From contig CAJQUN010000042.1 in the NCBI GenBank assembly GCA_907163345.1, forward strand, positions 2,089,043 through 2,153,042: a DNA stretch of 64,000 nucleotides, read 5' to 3'. The notes beneath the pieces are model-generated. The model had not been told where the DNA came from. It saw only the letters and a list, made by a program, of their open reading frames with translations, and searched no databases. The stretch comes from Haberlea rhodopensis (taxonomy: Eukaryota > Streptophyta > Magnoliopsida > Lamiales > Gesneriaceae). Position numbers and translations under genes: made by a program. Below, in pieces: positions 31,474-45,127 of the stretch (position 1 is the first letter of the stretch; each line of letters opens with the position of its first letter).

Positions 31474-33748
31474 ACTCGCGATCACCAAGCAAAGAGGAGC
31501 ACGAAGAATATCTTCATCTTACTCTTCAAACTTTAAAAAGAACTCTTTGCCAAATTCAAGAAATGCGAATTTTGGCTAGCTAGTGTTGCCTTCTTATGAC
31601 ATATCATATCTGAAGCGAGCGTGTTCGTAGATCCTAAGAAAGTGGAAGCGATTATGGACTGACTAAGACCAAAGACTATAACAGAGATTCGAAGTTTCTT
31701 AGGCTAGCTGGCTATTATCGAAAATTTATCGAAGGATTTTCTTTGATAGCCATACATTTGACAAGACTCGCACAAAAGAACTCTAAATTCATATGGAGTG
31801 AAGACTGTGACCAGAGCTTCGAGACTTTGAAAAAGAAGCTTGCATCTACACCTGAGTTGGTATTGCCAACTGAGAATGAGTTTTACAATCTAAAGCGATG
31901 CATTGAAAGCAGGTATAAGATGTGTACTCATGCAAGAATGGAGAGTGATTGCTTATGCATCGAGGAAGCCTAAGCCTTATGAGCAAAACTACCCTACGCA
32001 TGATCTAGAGTTAGCCGTTGTGGTTTTCGCCTTGAAGATTTGGAGGCACTATCTCTATGGCACTAGGTTTGATCACCGACCATCAAAGCCTCAAGTACTT
32101 GTTTACTCAAAAGGATTTGAACATGAGGCAAAGACGATTGATCGAACTCTTAAAGGATTACGACCTCACAATCAACTACCATCACGGGAAGGCAAACAAA
32201 GTGTCAGACACATTGAGCAGAAAGGGTAAAGGAAAGATGATATTTGCTTCACTCTCAGCTCAGCCATGTTTGCGAGAGATGATCAAGCTAAATCAAGATC
32301 GAGACCCCGGTATGACGAAATTAAAAGAGCAAGTTAGAGAAGGGAAGATATCTGATTTTCAGTCAGACAAAGATGAAGTCATTGGATGAAAGGACAACTG
32401 TGTGTGCCAGATATCGACAACATTAGACAAGAGGTGATGTCCGAAGCACATAAATCATAATTTCAGTCTACCCTGGAAGCACAAAGATGTACAAAGATTT
32501 GAAAGAAAGCTTATGGTGGAATGGAATGAAGAAAGACGTTGCTGAACTCATCGCTCGATGCTTAGTTTGTCAGCAAATCAAAGCTGATGATCAACGGCCT
32601 GGAGGATTACTTCAACCTCTTGAGTCCGGAATGAAAGTGAGCATGTATCCATCGACTTTGTTGTGAGATTGCCAAAGTCACGCCAAAGTCATGACAGAAC
32701 TTGGGTAATCGTGGATAGACTTACCAAATCCGCGCATTTCATACATGTCCGTATGAACTACAACTTGGACAAGCTGACAACGTTGTACATGGACAATGTT
32801 GTATGATTACATGGAGTTTCGATAAGTATTGTGTCTAGCAGAGATCCCAGATTTGTGTCGCGTTTCTGGAAGAGTTTTCAACAAGCTATGAGAACTAAGA
32901 TAACTCTTAGCACGACCTATCACCACAAAACGATGCCCAGACAGAGAGAACAATTCAAACTCTCGAGGATATGTTAAGACCTTGTACCATAGATTTCAGG
33001 GAAAATTGGAGTGAACTCTTACCCTTGAACGAGTTCACCTACAACAACAGCTACCATAACAGTATTGGGATGGCACCATACAAAACACTTTATGAGCGCA
33101 AATGTCGATCGCCATTATATTTGGATGAAGTAGGAGAGAAAGCTATCACCAGACCTGAGCTTGTGCAAACCACGATGGACAAAGTCGCAATCATTAGAGA
33201 TAGACTCAAAGCAGCCCAGGATCGACAGAAAATTTAGGCCGATATAAAGAGAAGACCAGTGGAAATTCAAAGTTGGTGAGAAAGTGTATGTGAATATTTC
33301 ACAAATGAAAGGAGTCATTCGATTCGACAAAGCTGGAAAGCTAAGTCCGATATATGTGGGACCATTCGAAATTGTAGAAAGGGTGTGCACTTTGGCGTAC
33401 CGATTAGCCTTACCTCCCAATCTATCTAGGGTTCATAATGTCTTCCATATATCTCAACTAAGGATGTACATCCCCGATCCAAGTCACGTACTTGAAGCAG
33501 AACATCTAGTGGCTCAAGCAAACTTGAATGAAATGCTGAAGTATGAAGAAGTTCAAATTCGAATCGTGGATTCAATGGACCAAGTGCTAAGGCAAAGGAC
33601 TATACCTTATGTTAAAATCTAATGGTCTAATCACATAGAGAGTGAAGCCATGTGAGAACTCGAACAGAATATGCGAAAGAAGTATCCTTATCTTTTCCAA
33701 GATCAATCTAACTCAAGTTTCGAGGACGAAACATCTAATAAGGAGGGA
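31474..33748 (+). pseudogene. Gypsy A: Ty3/gypsy RT tail, RNase H and integrase, broken
   Basis: The sequence starts abruptly inside reverse transcriptase (SRSPSKEEHEEYLHLTLQT), continues with LAGYYRKFIEGFSLIAIHLT and RNase H ([40 protein letters not shown]), and integrase remnants (CQQIKADDQRPGG, VDRLTKSAHFIHV). It ends with a C-terminal part (ISPIYVGPFEIVERVCTLAY, LSRVHNVFHISQLRMYIPDP) and RGRN-type residues before a purine run. At least seven frame changes or stops occur, for example after LVLPTENEFY near 31890 and at 33236. The 5' half of the element is missing; its neighbour is unrelated non-coding DNA. It is the outermost layer of the nest at 31474-44772. Confidence 0.85.
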
Positions 33749-34711
33749 TGGATATGAAGACCAGAAAATCTGCACTGAAATCATTCAACAGACGTTTAAG
33801 AACCAGCTCAACATATGTTTCAAATCTACTGTTATGGGAATTTACTCTACTGTATCGAAGACTCTACTGATTCGAGTACTATACTGATCCATATACCGAT
33901 CCATAGACTCTACTGATCCGTAGACTCAACCGATGCTTAAATAAGCTTTACTTACGCAATGTCTCAGCTCAACCTACGAAAATAACCATCAGTTCTACTT
34001 ATCTAAATCAGCCCAAGAGACTTAGTCAATCACACCAACCCATCATTTACAAAGAATGTTAATGGGGGCTACAGTTACAGAATTTCAGGGGTTTGTCATT
34101 GAAGTGAAATTATAGCAGAGTTAATGTTGATCATGGATTGTAACACCCAGATTTTTAACCCTATAAATACCCGAGCATTCCCAAAGTAAGAATTACACAA
34201 AACTCTGCATATTTTCACATAGTACTAGCAGCCATTTTCAAGTTAAGAAGAAGACCCAATTTCAAAGCTTTTGCATAAATTTCTAAGATAATTTCTGTAA
34301 GTGGGTTTTTGTATACTATTATTCATTTAGGTTTTGAAAACTATACGTATGTGTTATAAAAGTTTAATCGAATACAAGCTATGAGTTTTCTGAAAAGTTA
34401 AGACAACAAGTAAATAAGTGTTTAGGAGCAAAGTGCTACGTGTATGGGGCCAACTCTTGAATCGACGGAGCAAAGTGCTACGTGTACGGGAGCCACCACT
34501 TGAGTCCATATAAACACCTCTGAATTCTTGATATCATTGCATCCATGTTTAAGTTCTAAGTATTTCAAATCTGTTATACATGTTCTGTTATGATCTGAAA
34601 TCTGTTCTATTATAAATTTATGAATATATGTATGTTTTATGATATTTGATTGACCCCTACTTGCTGGGTGTTTATCCAAACACTCACCTCTTACTCCCCT
34701 CCCCAGATAAG
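33749..34711 (+). repeat. Gypsy A 3' LTR, first part
   Basis: It starts TGGATATGAAG right after the purine run AAGGAGGGA (33740-33748). A TATA box CTATAAATACC lies at about 34160-34170. A direct repeat of about 50 bp (GGAGCAAAGTGCTACGTGTA) lies at 34427-34500. The LTR is interrupted at 34711 by the copia element and continues at 44461-44772, where it ends GGGCGTGACA. Joined length is about 1.27 kb. Confidence 0.65.
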
Positions 34712-36189
34712 TGTAAGTAATCCATCATGCATAGCAACGCAGCGGAATAAAATTTTAATGGATTACATCACACCGGATCTATACATAGGTTATCATATCG
34801 GATAAAGGAACAAAAGTCTCACCCTTGTAGCGTGTTTGAGCAGATTCCACGGAGCACCACGTCCAACGATCCCGAGTCACGAGCAACACCTCCAAGGTCT
34901 TGCCTCAACGGTATCCACACGATCACATTAAAGGGATGTTCAAGAACAAGTTGCTAGACTTATTCTTGAACCAACACTGAACTCCCGGTTCAAAACCGAT
35001 CAACGACTACCAATCTCTCCTCCCTAAAAGTCGACGGCGGCCGTGAGCCTTTGAGAAAAAAGAGGCGGCCGATTCTTTGGAGTGGGAGGCTAGGTTATGT
35101 TATGAAAAACTTCATCAATTATTAACCTTGCTATTTAATTATATATGATTTAATTAAAGGCTTTCACAAAGCCTCATGGGCCCAAACCCATGATTTAATT
35201 AAATCCTTATAATCATTTAATTAAGACTCTTCTTAATTAATTAATTCATCCAATGAATTTAATTCCCTTTATCGATTTAATCTTTTGTGCGACGCGATAG
35301 GATCTTGTAATGTTGGCAGTGACATAAAATCTCATTTTACGTTACAAGCAAGGAGCGGTGTCTAGCAACACATCAAGGCTACCCAAATTACAAGAATGTC
35401 AATGACTCGACATAACCTTTAGAACTTGTGATAATATTAACCATGTAACTTAATCCCTTTGTCCTTTGTGTTTAGATTGAACACGAGTCATGGAATAGTC
35501 ATACTCGTATATTCAATCTTTATTTCTTGATCCCCAAGTAGAACTAGAATAAACGAATAAGCTCGATATCTCATATCGACTCATTCGAGCATGGCCATGC
35601 ATTTTAGTTCTCACTTGATCAAGGGCCAAACACATCTCCTATTATATAGGAGGGACAAATCCTATCTCGATCAGTCAACATCCCTCTACATAATTCGTAG
35701 TGTATCCAATAGTCGCCTTTATAGTTTACCCTGTTACGGGTAACGTTTGACAATATCAAGATAAATAACTCCTTATGTTGGGATCTTTGATGATCACAAG
35801 TCGTAAGGATTACATACATTATTATCACTATGAGAATTGCTTATGACAATCATATAACTATCCATGTAGCATTCTCATGGTAGGTCTGTCCAGTACATCG
35901 TTCTCTAACATGTACCCATGTGTTGATTTGATATCTCATATCAATGAACAATTCATCAATCAACACATACTAGTCTATATGTATTATCATTATCATGTTC
36001 ACGATAATACTTGACTATGGACAATGTTTAAGAATAATACAATATTATTCTAAGGACATTAACATATATATTAATTCACATTGCACAGTTAAACGAATAA
36101 TATATAATAATGAATTGCCATTCATAAAATCATAAACATTGTATGTCCAAACAATCATCCAATGATTTGTCTTAGGGCATATCCCAACA
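34712..36189 (-). repeat. Copia element, left (3') LTR
   Basis: On the minus strand the LTR runs from TGTTGGGATATGCCC (36189) to ACTTACA (34712), 1478 bp. It is preceded internally by the polypurine tract AAGTGGGAGATT (about 36190-36202). Bases 35479-36189 are duplicated with few changes at 43750-44460, the remaining part of the other LTR. The flanks ATAAG (34707-34711 and 44461-44465) form an exact 5-bp target duplication. Confidence 0.88.
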
Positions 36190-36204
36190 AATCTCCCACT
36201 TGTA

Positions 36205-37884
36205 TTAAGACCACTCAGACATAAACCTAATGCCTAGAGATCTAGTATGACGATCATGCCTCTGCTGTGACAGTGGCTTCGTCAATGGGTCAGATACATT
36301 ATCATATGTTGGTACTTTGCATATCTTAGTCAAAACACATCCTGATTGCGATCGAAAATCATCTTTGTCGGTTTGGAAGCTTGCATCAGTGTAACCCATT
36401 ACATTGAGCTCTTCTTCACCTCCATAAATCAAGAATGTATCCTTAGTCCTTCTCAAGTACTTCAGGATGTTCTTGACTGCAATCCAGTGACATTCACCTG
36501 GATCAACTTGATATCTGCTCGTCATGCTCAAAGCATACGATACATCGGGACGAGTACATATCATGGCATACATGATAGATCCAATAGCTGACTCATATGG
36601 AATCTTACTCATGCGTTGTCTCTCATCTGGTGTTGAAGGACACTGATCCTTCGAGAGATGTATTCCATGTGTCATAGGCACAGATCCTTTCTTAGATTCT
36701 TGCATGCTAAACCGTTTTAGCACTTTGTCTATGTATGTACTTTGATTTAGGCCAAGTAATCTTCTCGATCTATCTCTATAGATCTTGATTCCTAATACAT
36801 GGGTGGCTTCACCCAAGTCTTTCATAGAAAAGCAATTCCCTAGCCAAATCTTTACAGATTGTAAGGCAGGGATATCATTCTCAATTAGAAGTATGTCATA
36901 TACATACAATATTAGGAAGATAATTATGCTCCCACTGACCTTCTTGTAGACACAATGTTCATCTACGTTTTTGATGAAACCAAACTCTTTGACTGCATCA
37001 TCAAAACGAAGATTCCAACTCCGAGAAGCTTGCTTCAATCCATAAATGGATCGTTGTAGCTTGCATATCTTTCCAGCATCCTTTGGATCGACAAAACCCT
37101 CGGGCTGTGTCATGTACACATCCTCAAGCAGATTTCCATTAACGAAAGCTGTTTTGACATCCATCTGCCAGATTTCATAATCATGAAATGCAGCTATTGC
37201 AAGTAAGATCCTTATGGATTTAACCATGGCCACTGGTGAAAAGGTTTCATCATAGTCAATACCATGAATTTGTTTGAAACCTTTAGCAACCAGTCGACCT
37301 TTATAGGTTTGTACATTACCATCCATATCGGTCTTTTCTTGAAAATCTATTTGCACCCTATGGGTCGTACCCCTTCAGGTGGATCAACCAAAGTCCATAC
37401 TTGGTTTGCATGCATGGATTCCATCTCAGATTTCATGGCCTCTTGCCATTTCTCAGAATCAGTGCCCATTATAGCTTGTTGATAAGATGACGGCTCATCC
37501 TCATCAATAAGTAGTAAGTCACCTTGTTGAGTCACAAGAAATCCATATCTCTGTGGCTCCCGGTGTTCTCTTACAGACCTACGTTGGGCTTGTGTCTCTT
37601 GAGCAGGTACTTCTTCCACAACAGCTTGTGGTGCCTGCTCTGTTTCCATCTCAATCTCAGGTTCAGTGTTTTCTTGTGGTTGAACTTCACTAAGTTCTAT
37701 TTTTCTCCCACTGGTTTTTCTAGAAAAAATTCTCTTTCAAGAAATACACCAGTCCGAGCAACAACTACTTTGTTCTCAGTGGGATAATAGAAATATTATC
37801 CTTTCGTTTCCTTAGGATACCCCACAAATAAACACTTATCAGATTTGGGTTCAAGTTTGTTAGTGGCGTGACGTCTAACGAATG
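36205..37884 (-). pseudogene. Copia polyprotein remnant: integrase end, RT, partial RNase H
   Basis: Read 37884 to 36205: integrase C-terminus (FVRRHATNKLEPKSDKCLFV, GYPKETKG), linker (YGFLVTQQGDLLLIDEDEPS), then reverse transcriptase (GRLVAKGFKQIHGIDYDETF, QMDVKTAFVNGNLLEDVYMT, SIYGLKQASRSW). The catalytic YVDD box reads YVYD (LYVYDILLIEND), so a metal-binding aspartate is lost. A frameshift near 37360 separates the linker from RT. In RNase H the sequence jumps from DDFRSQSGCV to KICKVPTYDNVSDPLTKPLS, which shows an internal deletion. The gag, protease and most of integrase are missing; gypsy B takes their place. Confidence 0.9.
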
Positions 37885-40800
37885 TAGACTTCTGACACGA
37901 AAATATTTTCGATGCGGTGAACCGAGTCACATTGCAAGAAACTGTTATAAACCACAAGATGAGCCTACAGTGGACCAACCAAGGTCAAGTAATGTTAATG
38001 CTGGTCGAGGCAGAGGTCGAGGAAAGGCTGGTATGGGAAGAGGTGTTGGTTTGGAAGAAAGCAAAGCTAATAATCAGGCCCGTGTGTTTGCGATGACTCA
38101 AGAAGAAGCAAGTAATGCACCAGCTGTTATCACTGGTAATTTATCGATCTTTGATACAATTGTTTATGTTTTATTTGATCCTGGTGCAACTCATTCTTTC
38201 ATATCACAAGCATTCATAACCCATGTGCATGCAAAACCAGAACCATTGAGCTATGGTTTATATGTTCGAACTCCAGTTGGGGGTATAGTTGTTGTGAATA
38301 TGGTGCATCGTCAGTGTAAATTGGTGATTGGAAATACCGAGTTGTTTGCTACCCTTATTGTGTTGCCATTGAAGGATTTTGATATAATTCTTGGTATGGA
38401 TTGGTTGACTGCATATCATGCTAAATTGATTGTTTTACTAAAGAGATAGTATTACAACTTCCTGATCAAACTCAATTGTGTTTAAAGGAGAAAGACAAAT
38501 TTTACAGACATGTATCATTTCTACAACTACGGCATCTAGATTGATTAAGGGAAGTTGTGAAGCTTATTTAGCTTATATTATAGATAGCAGAATATGTGGT
38601 TTGAAACTTGAAGATATTCCAGTAGTCAGAGAATATCCAGAAGTATTTCCAGATGAATTACCAGGATTACCTCCTAATAGAGATATTGAGTGTACTATTG
38701 ATATGCCTAGAGGTACTACACCGATTTATATTTCACCTTACAGAATGGCACATATTGAACTAAATGAACTGAAAACTCGGTTACAAGAATTACTGAATAA
38801 GGGATTTATTAGACCGAGTATATCACCTTGGGGCGCACCTGTGTTGTTTGTTAAAAAGAAAGATGGTACCTTGAGATTATGTATTGATTATCGACAGTTA
38901 AACCGTGTGACTGTTAAGAACAAATATCCACTACCCAGAATAGATGATTTGTTTGATCAATTACAAGGTGCTATTGTCTTTTCGAAAATTGATCTGAGAT
39001 CTGGATACCATCAGTTGAAAATTTCAGAAACGGATATACCAAAAACAGCGTTTAGAACCAGGTGCGGTCACTATGAATTTCTTGTTATGCCATTTGGGTT
39101 GACAAATGCACCTGCTGTCTTTATGGCATTGATGAATGATTTGTTTAGACCCTATCTGGATAAATTTGTGATTGTTTTCATCGATGATTTTATTCAAAAT
39201 CTACTGAAGAACACGAACAACAGTTAAGAATAGTGCTGCAAACATTGTGTGATAAACAGTTGTATGCAAAATTAAGTAAATGTGAGTTTTGGCTGAATCA
39301 AGTGGTATTTTTGGGACATGTTGTATCTGGAGAGGGTATAAAAGTTGATCCAGTGAAAATTGAAGCAGTAACGAAGTGGGAAAGTCCGAAAAATGTTACA
39401 GAAGTTCGTAGTTTCCTTGGTTTAGCTGGCTATTATAGGAGATTTGTAGAGAACTTTTCTCTTATTGGTACTCCATTGACAAAGTTGTTGCACAAAAATG
39501 TTTCTTTTAAGTGGACGGATGAATGTCAAAGAAGTTTTGATCAATTAAAAGAAAAACTCACAACTGCTCCAGTTCTAACGATTCCATTAGGTACCAATGA
39601 TTTTGTTATTTACAGTGATGCTTCATATCAAGGTCTTGGTTGTGTTTTAATGCAATGTGGAAAAGTTATAGCTTATGCTTCTCGACAATTGAAACCATAT
39701 GAAATGTCTTATCCTACTCATGATCTTGAGCTTGTTGCTGTTGTCTTTGCTTTAAAGATATGGAGACATTATTTGTATGGTACTACATTTCAAATCTTTA
39801 CTGATCATAAGAGTCTGAAATATCTGTTGAGTCGGAAAGAATTGAATATGCGTCAAAGAAGATGGCTTGAATTATTGAAAGATTATGATTGCACCATTCA
39901 ATATCATCCTGGCAAGGCTAATGTTGTTGCTGATGCGTTGAGCAGAAAATCATATGGTATTGTTTCTTGTCTATCAGTACATTCTATGACATATCTGTTA
40001 GAGTTGAGAAAGATGAATATTGCTTTGAATGTGAATGAAACTGGTATCATATGTGCTTCGTTCTGTATTAGACCAGTGATGACTGAAAGAATTAAAAATG
40101 CTCAGTGTTGTGATGATAAATTGATTAGTATTACAGAGAAAGTGAAACAGGGAAAAAGTACATCATTTGTGATCAATGATGATGGTACTTTGATGATTCA
40201 TAATCGACTTTGTGTTCCTAATGTGGAGAATATAAGGCATGAAATAATGGAGGAAGCACACATTGCACCATATGCTATGCATCCCGGTAGTACGAAGATG
40301 TATCAGACTCTGAGAACCCATTATTGGTGGCCTAGAATGAAGAAGGATGTAGCTGAGTATATATCGAAATGTTTGACATGCCAACAGGTGAAATCTGAAC
40401 ATCAAGCACCAGTTGGGAAATTACATCCACTACCGATTCCAGTTTGGAAATGAGAACGTATAACAATGGATTTTGTTTATGGTTTACCTGTAACTCAGAA
40501 GAAGAATGATGCAGTTTGGGTGATTGTGGACCGATTAACAAAATCAGCTCACTTCTTACCATTTAGATGGGGCTCTACACTTGAAAGTTTAGCAACAAGG
40601 TATGTGAATGAAATTGTTAGATTACAAGGTGTGCCTTTATCTATTATATCAGACAGAGATCCTCGTTTTACATCGAGATTTTGGGGAAGTTTACAACAAG
40701 CATTAGGTACTAAACTGCACTTTAGTACTGCATTTCATCCTCAAACAGATGGACAGACAGAAAGAACAATTCAGACATTAGAAGAAATGCTTCGATCATG

Positions 40801-41550
40801 TGTTCTTGATTTCAAAGGTTCATGGGATGAGTATATTGCTTGATGGAGTTTGCTTATAATAATCAATATCATAGCAGTATTGGTATGGCACCATACGAAG
40901 CTTTATATGGTAGGAAATGTAGAAGTCCAGTATGTTGGGACGAAGAAGGAATGCGAATCATAGAAGGTCCAGATCTTGTTCAAGAAACAGTTGAAAAGAT
41001 ACATATTGTAAAAACTCGATTGAAAGCGGCACAAGATCGACAAAAGGGTTATGCTGATCAACATAGAAGAGAAATAGACTATCAGATTGGTGAAAAAGTG
41101 TTTCTTCGTGTTTCTCCTTGGAGAGGTATTCTACGATTTGGAAAGAAAGGAAAGTTGAGTCCACGATATATCGGTCCGTATGAGATACTTGATAAAGTGG
41201 GACCTTTAGCATATCGACTTGCATTACCACCTCATTTGGCTCAAATTCATAATGTGTTTCATGTAAGTATGTTACGACGATACAGATCTGATCCATCTCA
41301 TGTTCTTCATGATGAACCAATTGAAATTTCTGAAAATTGAAGTTATGTTGAAGAACCAGTTAAGCTGTTAGCATACAAGGATAAACAGTTAAGGAATCGA
41401 ACAATTCCTATGGTAAAAGTACAATGGAAAAATCATTCAGCACGTGAAGCTACTTGGGAAACAGTTGAACATATGAGGAAACACTATCCGTGGTTGGTTC
41501 CTGATACAGGTACAAATTTCGAGGTCAAAATTTTTAAAGGAGGGAAGAGT
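37885..41550 (+). pseudogene. Gypsy B: chromovirus-like gag-pol, nearly full but broken
   Basis: Domains in order: gag zinc knuckle (YFRCGEPSHIARNC, first Cys replaced by Tyr), protease (DPGATHSFIS), reverse transcriptase ([36 protein letters not shown] at the active site), RNase H ([30 protein letters not shown]), integrase ([52 protein letters not shown]) and a chromodomain-like tail (VKVQWKNHSAREATWETVEH). Damage: a frameshift just after FIDD at about 39210, a stop at 40452 (W to TGA type), a frameshift at 40842, and a stop at 41340. The 5' LTR and most of gag are gone. It is the innermost layer of the nest, joined directly to copia integrase at about 37885. Confidence 0.92.
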
Positions 41551-43749
41551 TGTAACGACCCAAAACTTTTACATGATTTACATGATCATGCATGAACATC
41601 ATGACTCATATAGAAGCATTTGATATGCATAAATGTTGGGTCTATTGTGACGATAGTGTTTTGGATTCTATTGAATGTATGATTTGAGTGATAATTATGA
41701 TAAGAATTGAAATCTAATGAGTCGGTTTCATTATATCGAGAATATGGATAAAATAAGGAATAGACGTAGTTAAGGGACTTAAGTGTAAGATGATAGAGAT
41801 TTGAAGGGTTAAAGTGCAATATGTAATATAATTAATAGTTATCTAGTGCCTTAGGAAGGAAGAAAATCAGATTTTATCTTCCATTTTCGTTTCTTCATCT
41901 GCTCCTTGAGGGAAAGCTATACAAATTCCATAGAAACTCAAGTTTTGTGCCAAAAACTTGTAGAGGAAGGTATACCTATGTTTATACTCTTTATTTTCTA
42001 TGGTTTTGACAAGTTTAAAGATGTGTTTGTTGATGTTGGTTGAAAAGAAATATAGGGTTTGCATGTGTTAGATGAAAACATATCTTTTGAAGTAGATTTT
42101 GATGTTATACATGAAGGGATTAGGTTTAAAGAAGATAGAAGAGGTTTTGGAAAGAAAGAACATGTGTTTGTATAAGAAATCTGCTGAAAAACAGAACTCC
42201 TATGGTGTTTCGAATTTTTGGAATTCTTAGACTTTAATTTTGATGTTGGTGTTCACATGGAAGTTGTAGTATGTTAAGTTATCTTTAATTGCATAGTACA
42301 TTCAAGTAATTTGGAGTTATAATGCATGAGTTATGCCAATTTTACTAAACTATGTACAGGTTGACCTCTACAGTGTGATGATTTCTGAAACTTGATGTTC
42401 TTGGCTAATTTTGTCCATGAAGATGATTGAATTAAATTAATCACGTCAAATATGAATTGTATATCTTTGAGTTATCTTTAATATGACGTAAAGTGGGGCT
42501 CATTTGGAGTTAATATGAATTAGTTATGAATTTTATACCAAAAGGTGTCAAAGCTGAAAAATGCAGAATTTTCAACAAAACCATTCTGTCATGTAGCGAT
42601 CGATCGCCTCTATGTAGAGATCGATCTCTTCAGCCAAAATTTTGAAAAAAATGGTTTTCTTTGATGAGTTTAAGTATGGGAAGCCTAGTATGATGTATGT
42701 GAACTATGAAAACATGTTAAATGTAAATATTAGATGATTTATTCATGTGTTTGAGATAAATGTATTTATAGGTCCTAATCTCGAACAAGCTACAGATAAG
42801 GCGAACTAAAAGAGTTCTTCGAGATAGGAATATCGTTTGTGAGTATATCTTATAACTTGGTATTTAACTGTACATAAGTATATGATTTATGTTCTATGAA
42901 TTGCGTTTATAAAGGATGTAAATACGTGTTATATATGATGTGATGTTTCATTATATTGAAATGTGATTATGAATTGTGCATTCATGTGCATACATAAGAG
43001 ATTAATGAACTCTGTTATGGATGCTAAGGATCTTGAACCATGGGTTATTTCATTCTGAGTACGGTCAGAATTACAGAATCAAAGAATATCGATCCCGAGT
43101 TAATTGAGAACTCAAAAGGGGATCTACAGAGTGCCATGGCCATCTTGTGATCACAAATTGTTCATGATTCTAGTGGATCCATAACAGAAGAACAAATAAT
43201 CATACATACATGTGTACATGTGAATTACTTGTTGTACAAGTATTACTACAGTTTTGATGAGTTATATACTTATGTGATGTTGAATATCAGTTATTTGTAT
43301 ATACTCAGTGAAGTGTTTTGTTTCAGATAATCCAAAGTAAAAGTCGACTCTAGAGGAAGGTCTAGAAGTCTTTTTGAAGTATTTTCCAGTATGGATACAA
43401 GGTTGGCCGGCTGATCTGTAGTTCTTCTCCCTCTGCTCATCATTGTACATATAAGTGTATAGGTTTTTGGTATGAGTAATGCGAGATACAACATCAGTCC
43501 ATTTTTGTGGCATATATGCCATGTACATATGGTTATGGAAAAGTTTTAAATTTACATGTTATAAAGTAAAATTTCCGCTGCAACGAATTAAATATGGTAC
43601 TATAGTAATGCTATAGTCACAGTCATGTGTATGTATATAAGTAATGTGACGCCCTTACAGGATAAATGTTAGGCGACATGCCTCATGTATTTACACGTGT
43701 ATAAAAGAGATATGCGTGTCATGTGTAATGAAAAGGTAGGGGTGTCACA
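41551..43749 (+). repeat. Gypsy B 3' LTR
   Basis: It starts TGTAACGACC straight after the purine tract AAAGGAGGGAAGAG (about 41536-41549), and ends GGGTGTCACA at 43749, where copia LTR sequence resumes. With no 5' LTR left, the length of 2.2 kb is inferred from the junction. An AGCGATCGATCGCC palindrome lies at 42596-42609. Confidence 0.7.
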
Positions 43750-44460
43750 GAACACGAGTTATGGAATAGTCATACTTGTATATTCAATCTTTATTTCTTG
43801 ATCCCCAAGTAGAACTAGAATAAACGAATAAGCTCGATATCTCATATCGACTCATTCGAGCATGGCCATGCATTTTAGTTCTCACTTGATCAAGGGCCAA
43901 ACACATCTCCTGTTATATAGGAGGGACAAATCCTATCTCGATCAGTTAACATCCCTCTACATAATTCGTAGTGTATCCAATAGTCGCCTTTATAGTTTAC
44001 CCTGTTACGGGTAACGTTTGACAATATCAAGATACATAACTCCTTATGTTGGGATCTTTGATGATCACAAGTCGTAAGGATTACATACATTATTATCACT
44101 ATGAGAATTGCTTATGACAATCATATAACTATCCATGTAGCATTCTCATGGTGGGTCTGTCCAGTACATCGTTCTCTAACATGTACCCATGTGTTGATTT
44201 GATATCTCATATCAATGAACAATTCATCAATCAACACATACTAGTCTCTATGTATTATCATTATCCTGTTCACGATAATACTTGACTAGGGACAATGTTT
44301 AAGAATAATACAATATTATTCTAAGGACATTAACATATATATTAATTCACATTGCACGGTTAAACGAATAATATATAATAATGAATTGCCATTCATAAAA
44401 TCATAAACATTGTATGTCCAAACAATCATCCAATGATTTATCTTAGGGCATATCCCAACA
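43750..44460 (-). repeat. Copia element, truncated right (5') LTR
   Basis: 711 bp nearly identical to 35479-36189 in the left LTR, ending TATCCCAACA, then the target duplication ATAAG (44461-44465). Its inner part is missing where gypsy B ends. This confirms that 34712-44460 is one copia insertion. Confidence 0.92.
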
Positions 44461-44772
44461 ATAAGATTGAGTCAGAGGTAGAAGACGATGAACAATATCA
44501 GTTTTGGGGATGGTGGTCTACTCCTGCCAACATGAAGTTATCGCTACTGATTAGTAAATTAGTTTATTAGTTTACGCTTCTGCACCGTTTTATATTTCAA
44601 TCAGTTGTAAATCAGTCTTAATTTATTACCAGTTCAGTTGTAAAGACAATTAATGTTTGTTTATGGAATGAAAGACTGGTTTATTTGAGATCTGTATCTG
44701 ACGCTTGTTGTTTTCAAATTTTTAATTTGGGATTAATGCCGGTGTCATCAGTCACGGTCTCAGGGCGTGACA
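44461..44772 (+). repeat. Gypsy A 3' LTR, second part
   Basis: It resumes after the copia target duplication and ends CAGGGCGTGACA at 44772. It contains no copia or gypsy B sequence, and with 33749-34711 makes one LTR interrupted by a ~9.7-kb insertion. Confidence 0.6.
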
Positions 44773-45127
44773 AAAACAAAGGTCAAAAATTAAAAAGATT
44801 GATACTCCAAAAAATATCACCCAAATCTTCTATTCCAAATCGATACTTGTGGTGCCTGAAATCGATGCCTGAAATCACAAACAAATCGATTAGGGGACGT
44901 CGAGATCTCTCCCGACGTGATCGCTTTGATATGTTCCTGTGACGTGTCAAATGATTATTTTGGAGGTATTAAAGATTATATTTTAAAATGCTGATCAAAA
45001 CAAATGATTTGTTTAAATAATCCGATTATCTTTACATATAATTTAAGAATTCAACGACGTCTCTAGAATGTTTGGTTGACCTTGGAAAAAGGAGAAGTGG
45101 AGAAATATTTTTCTTGTCCACTAAAAG

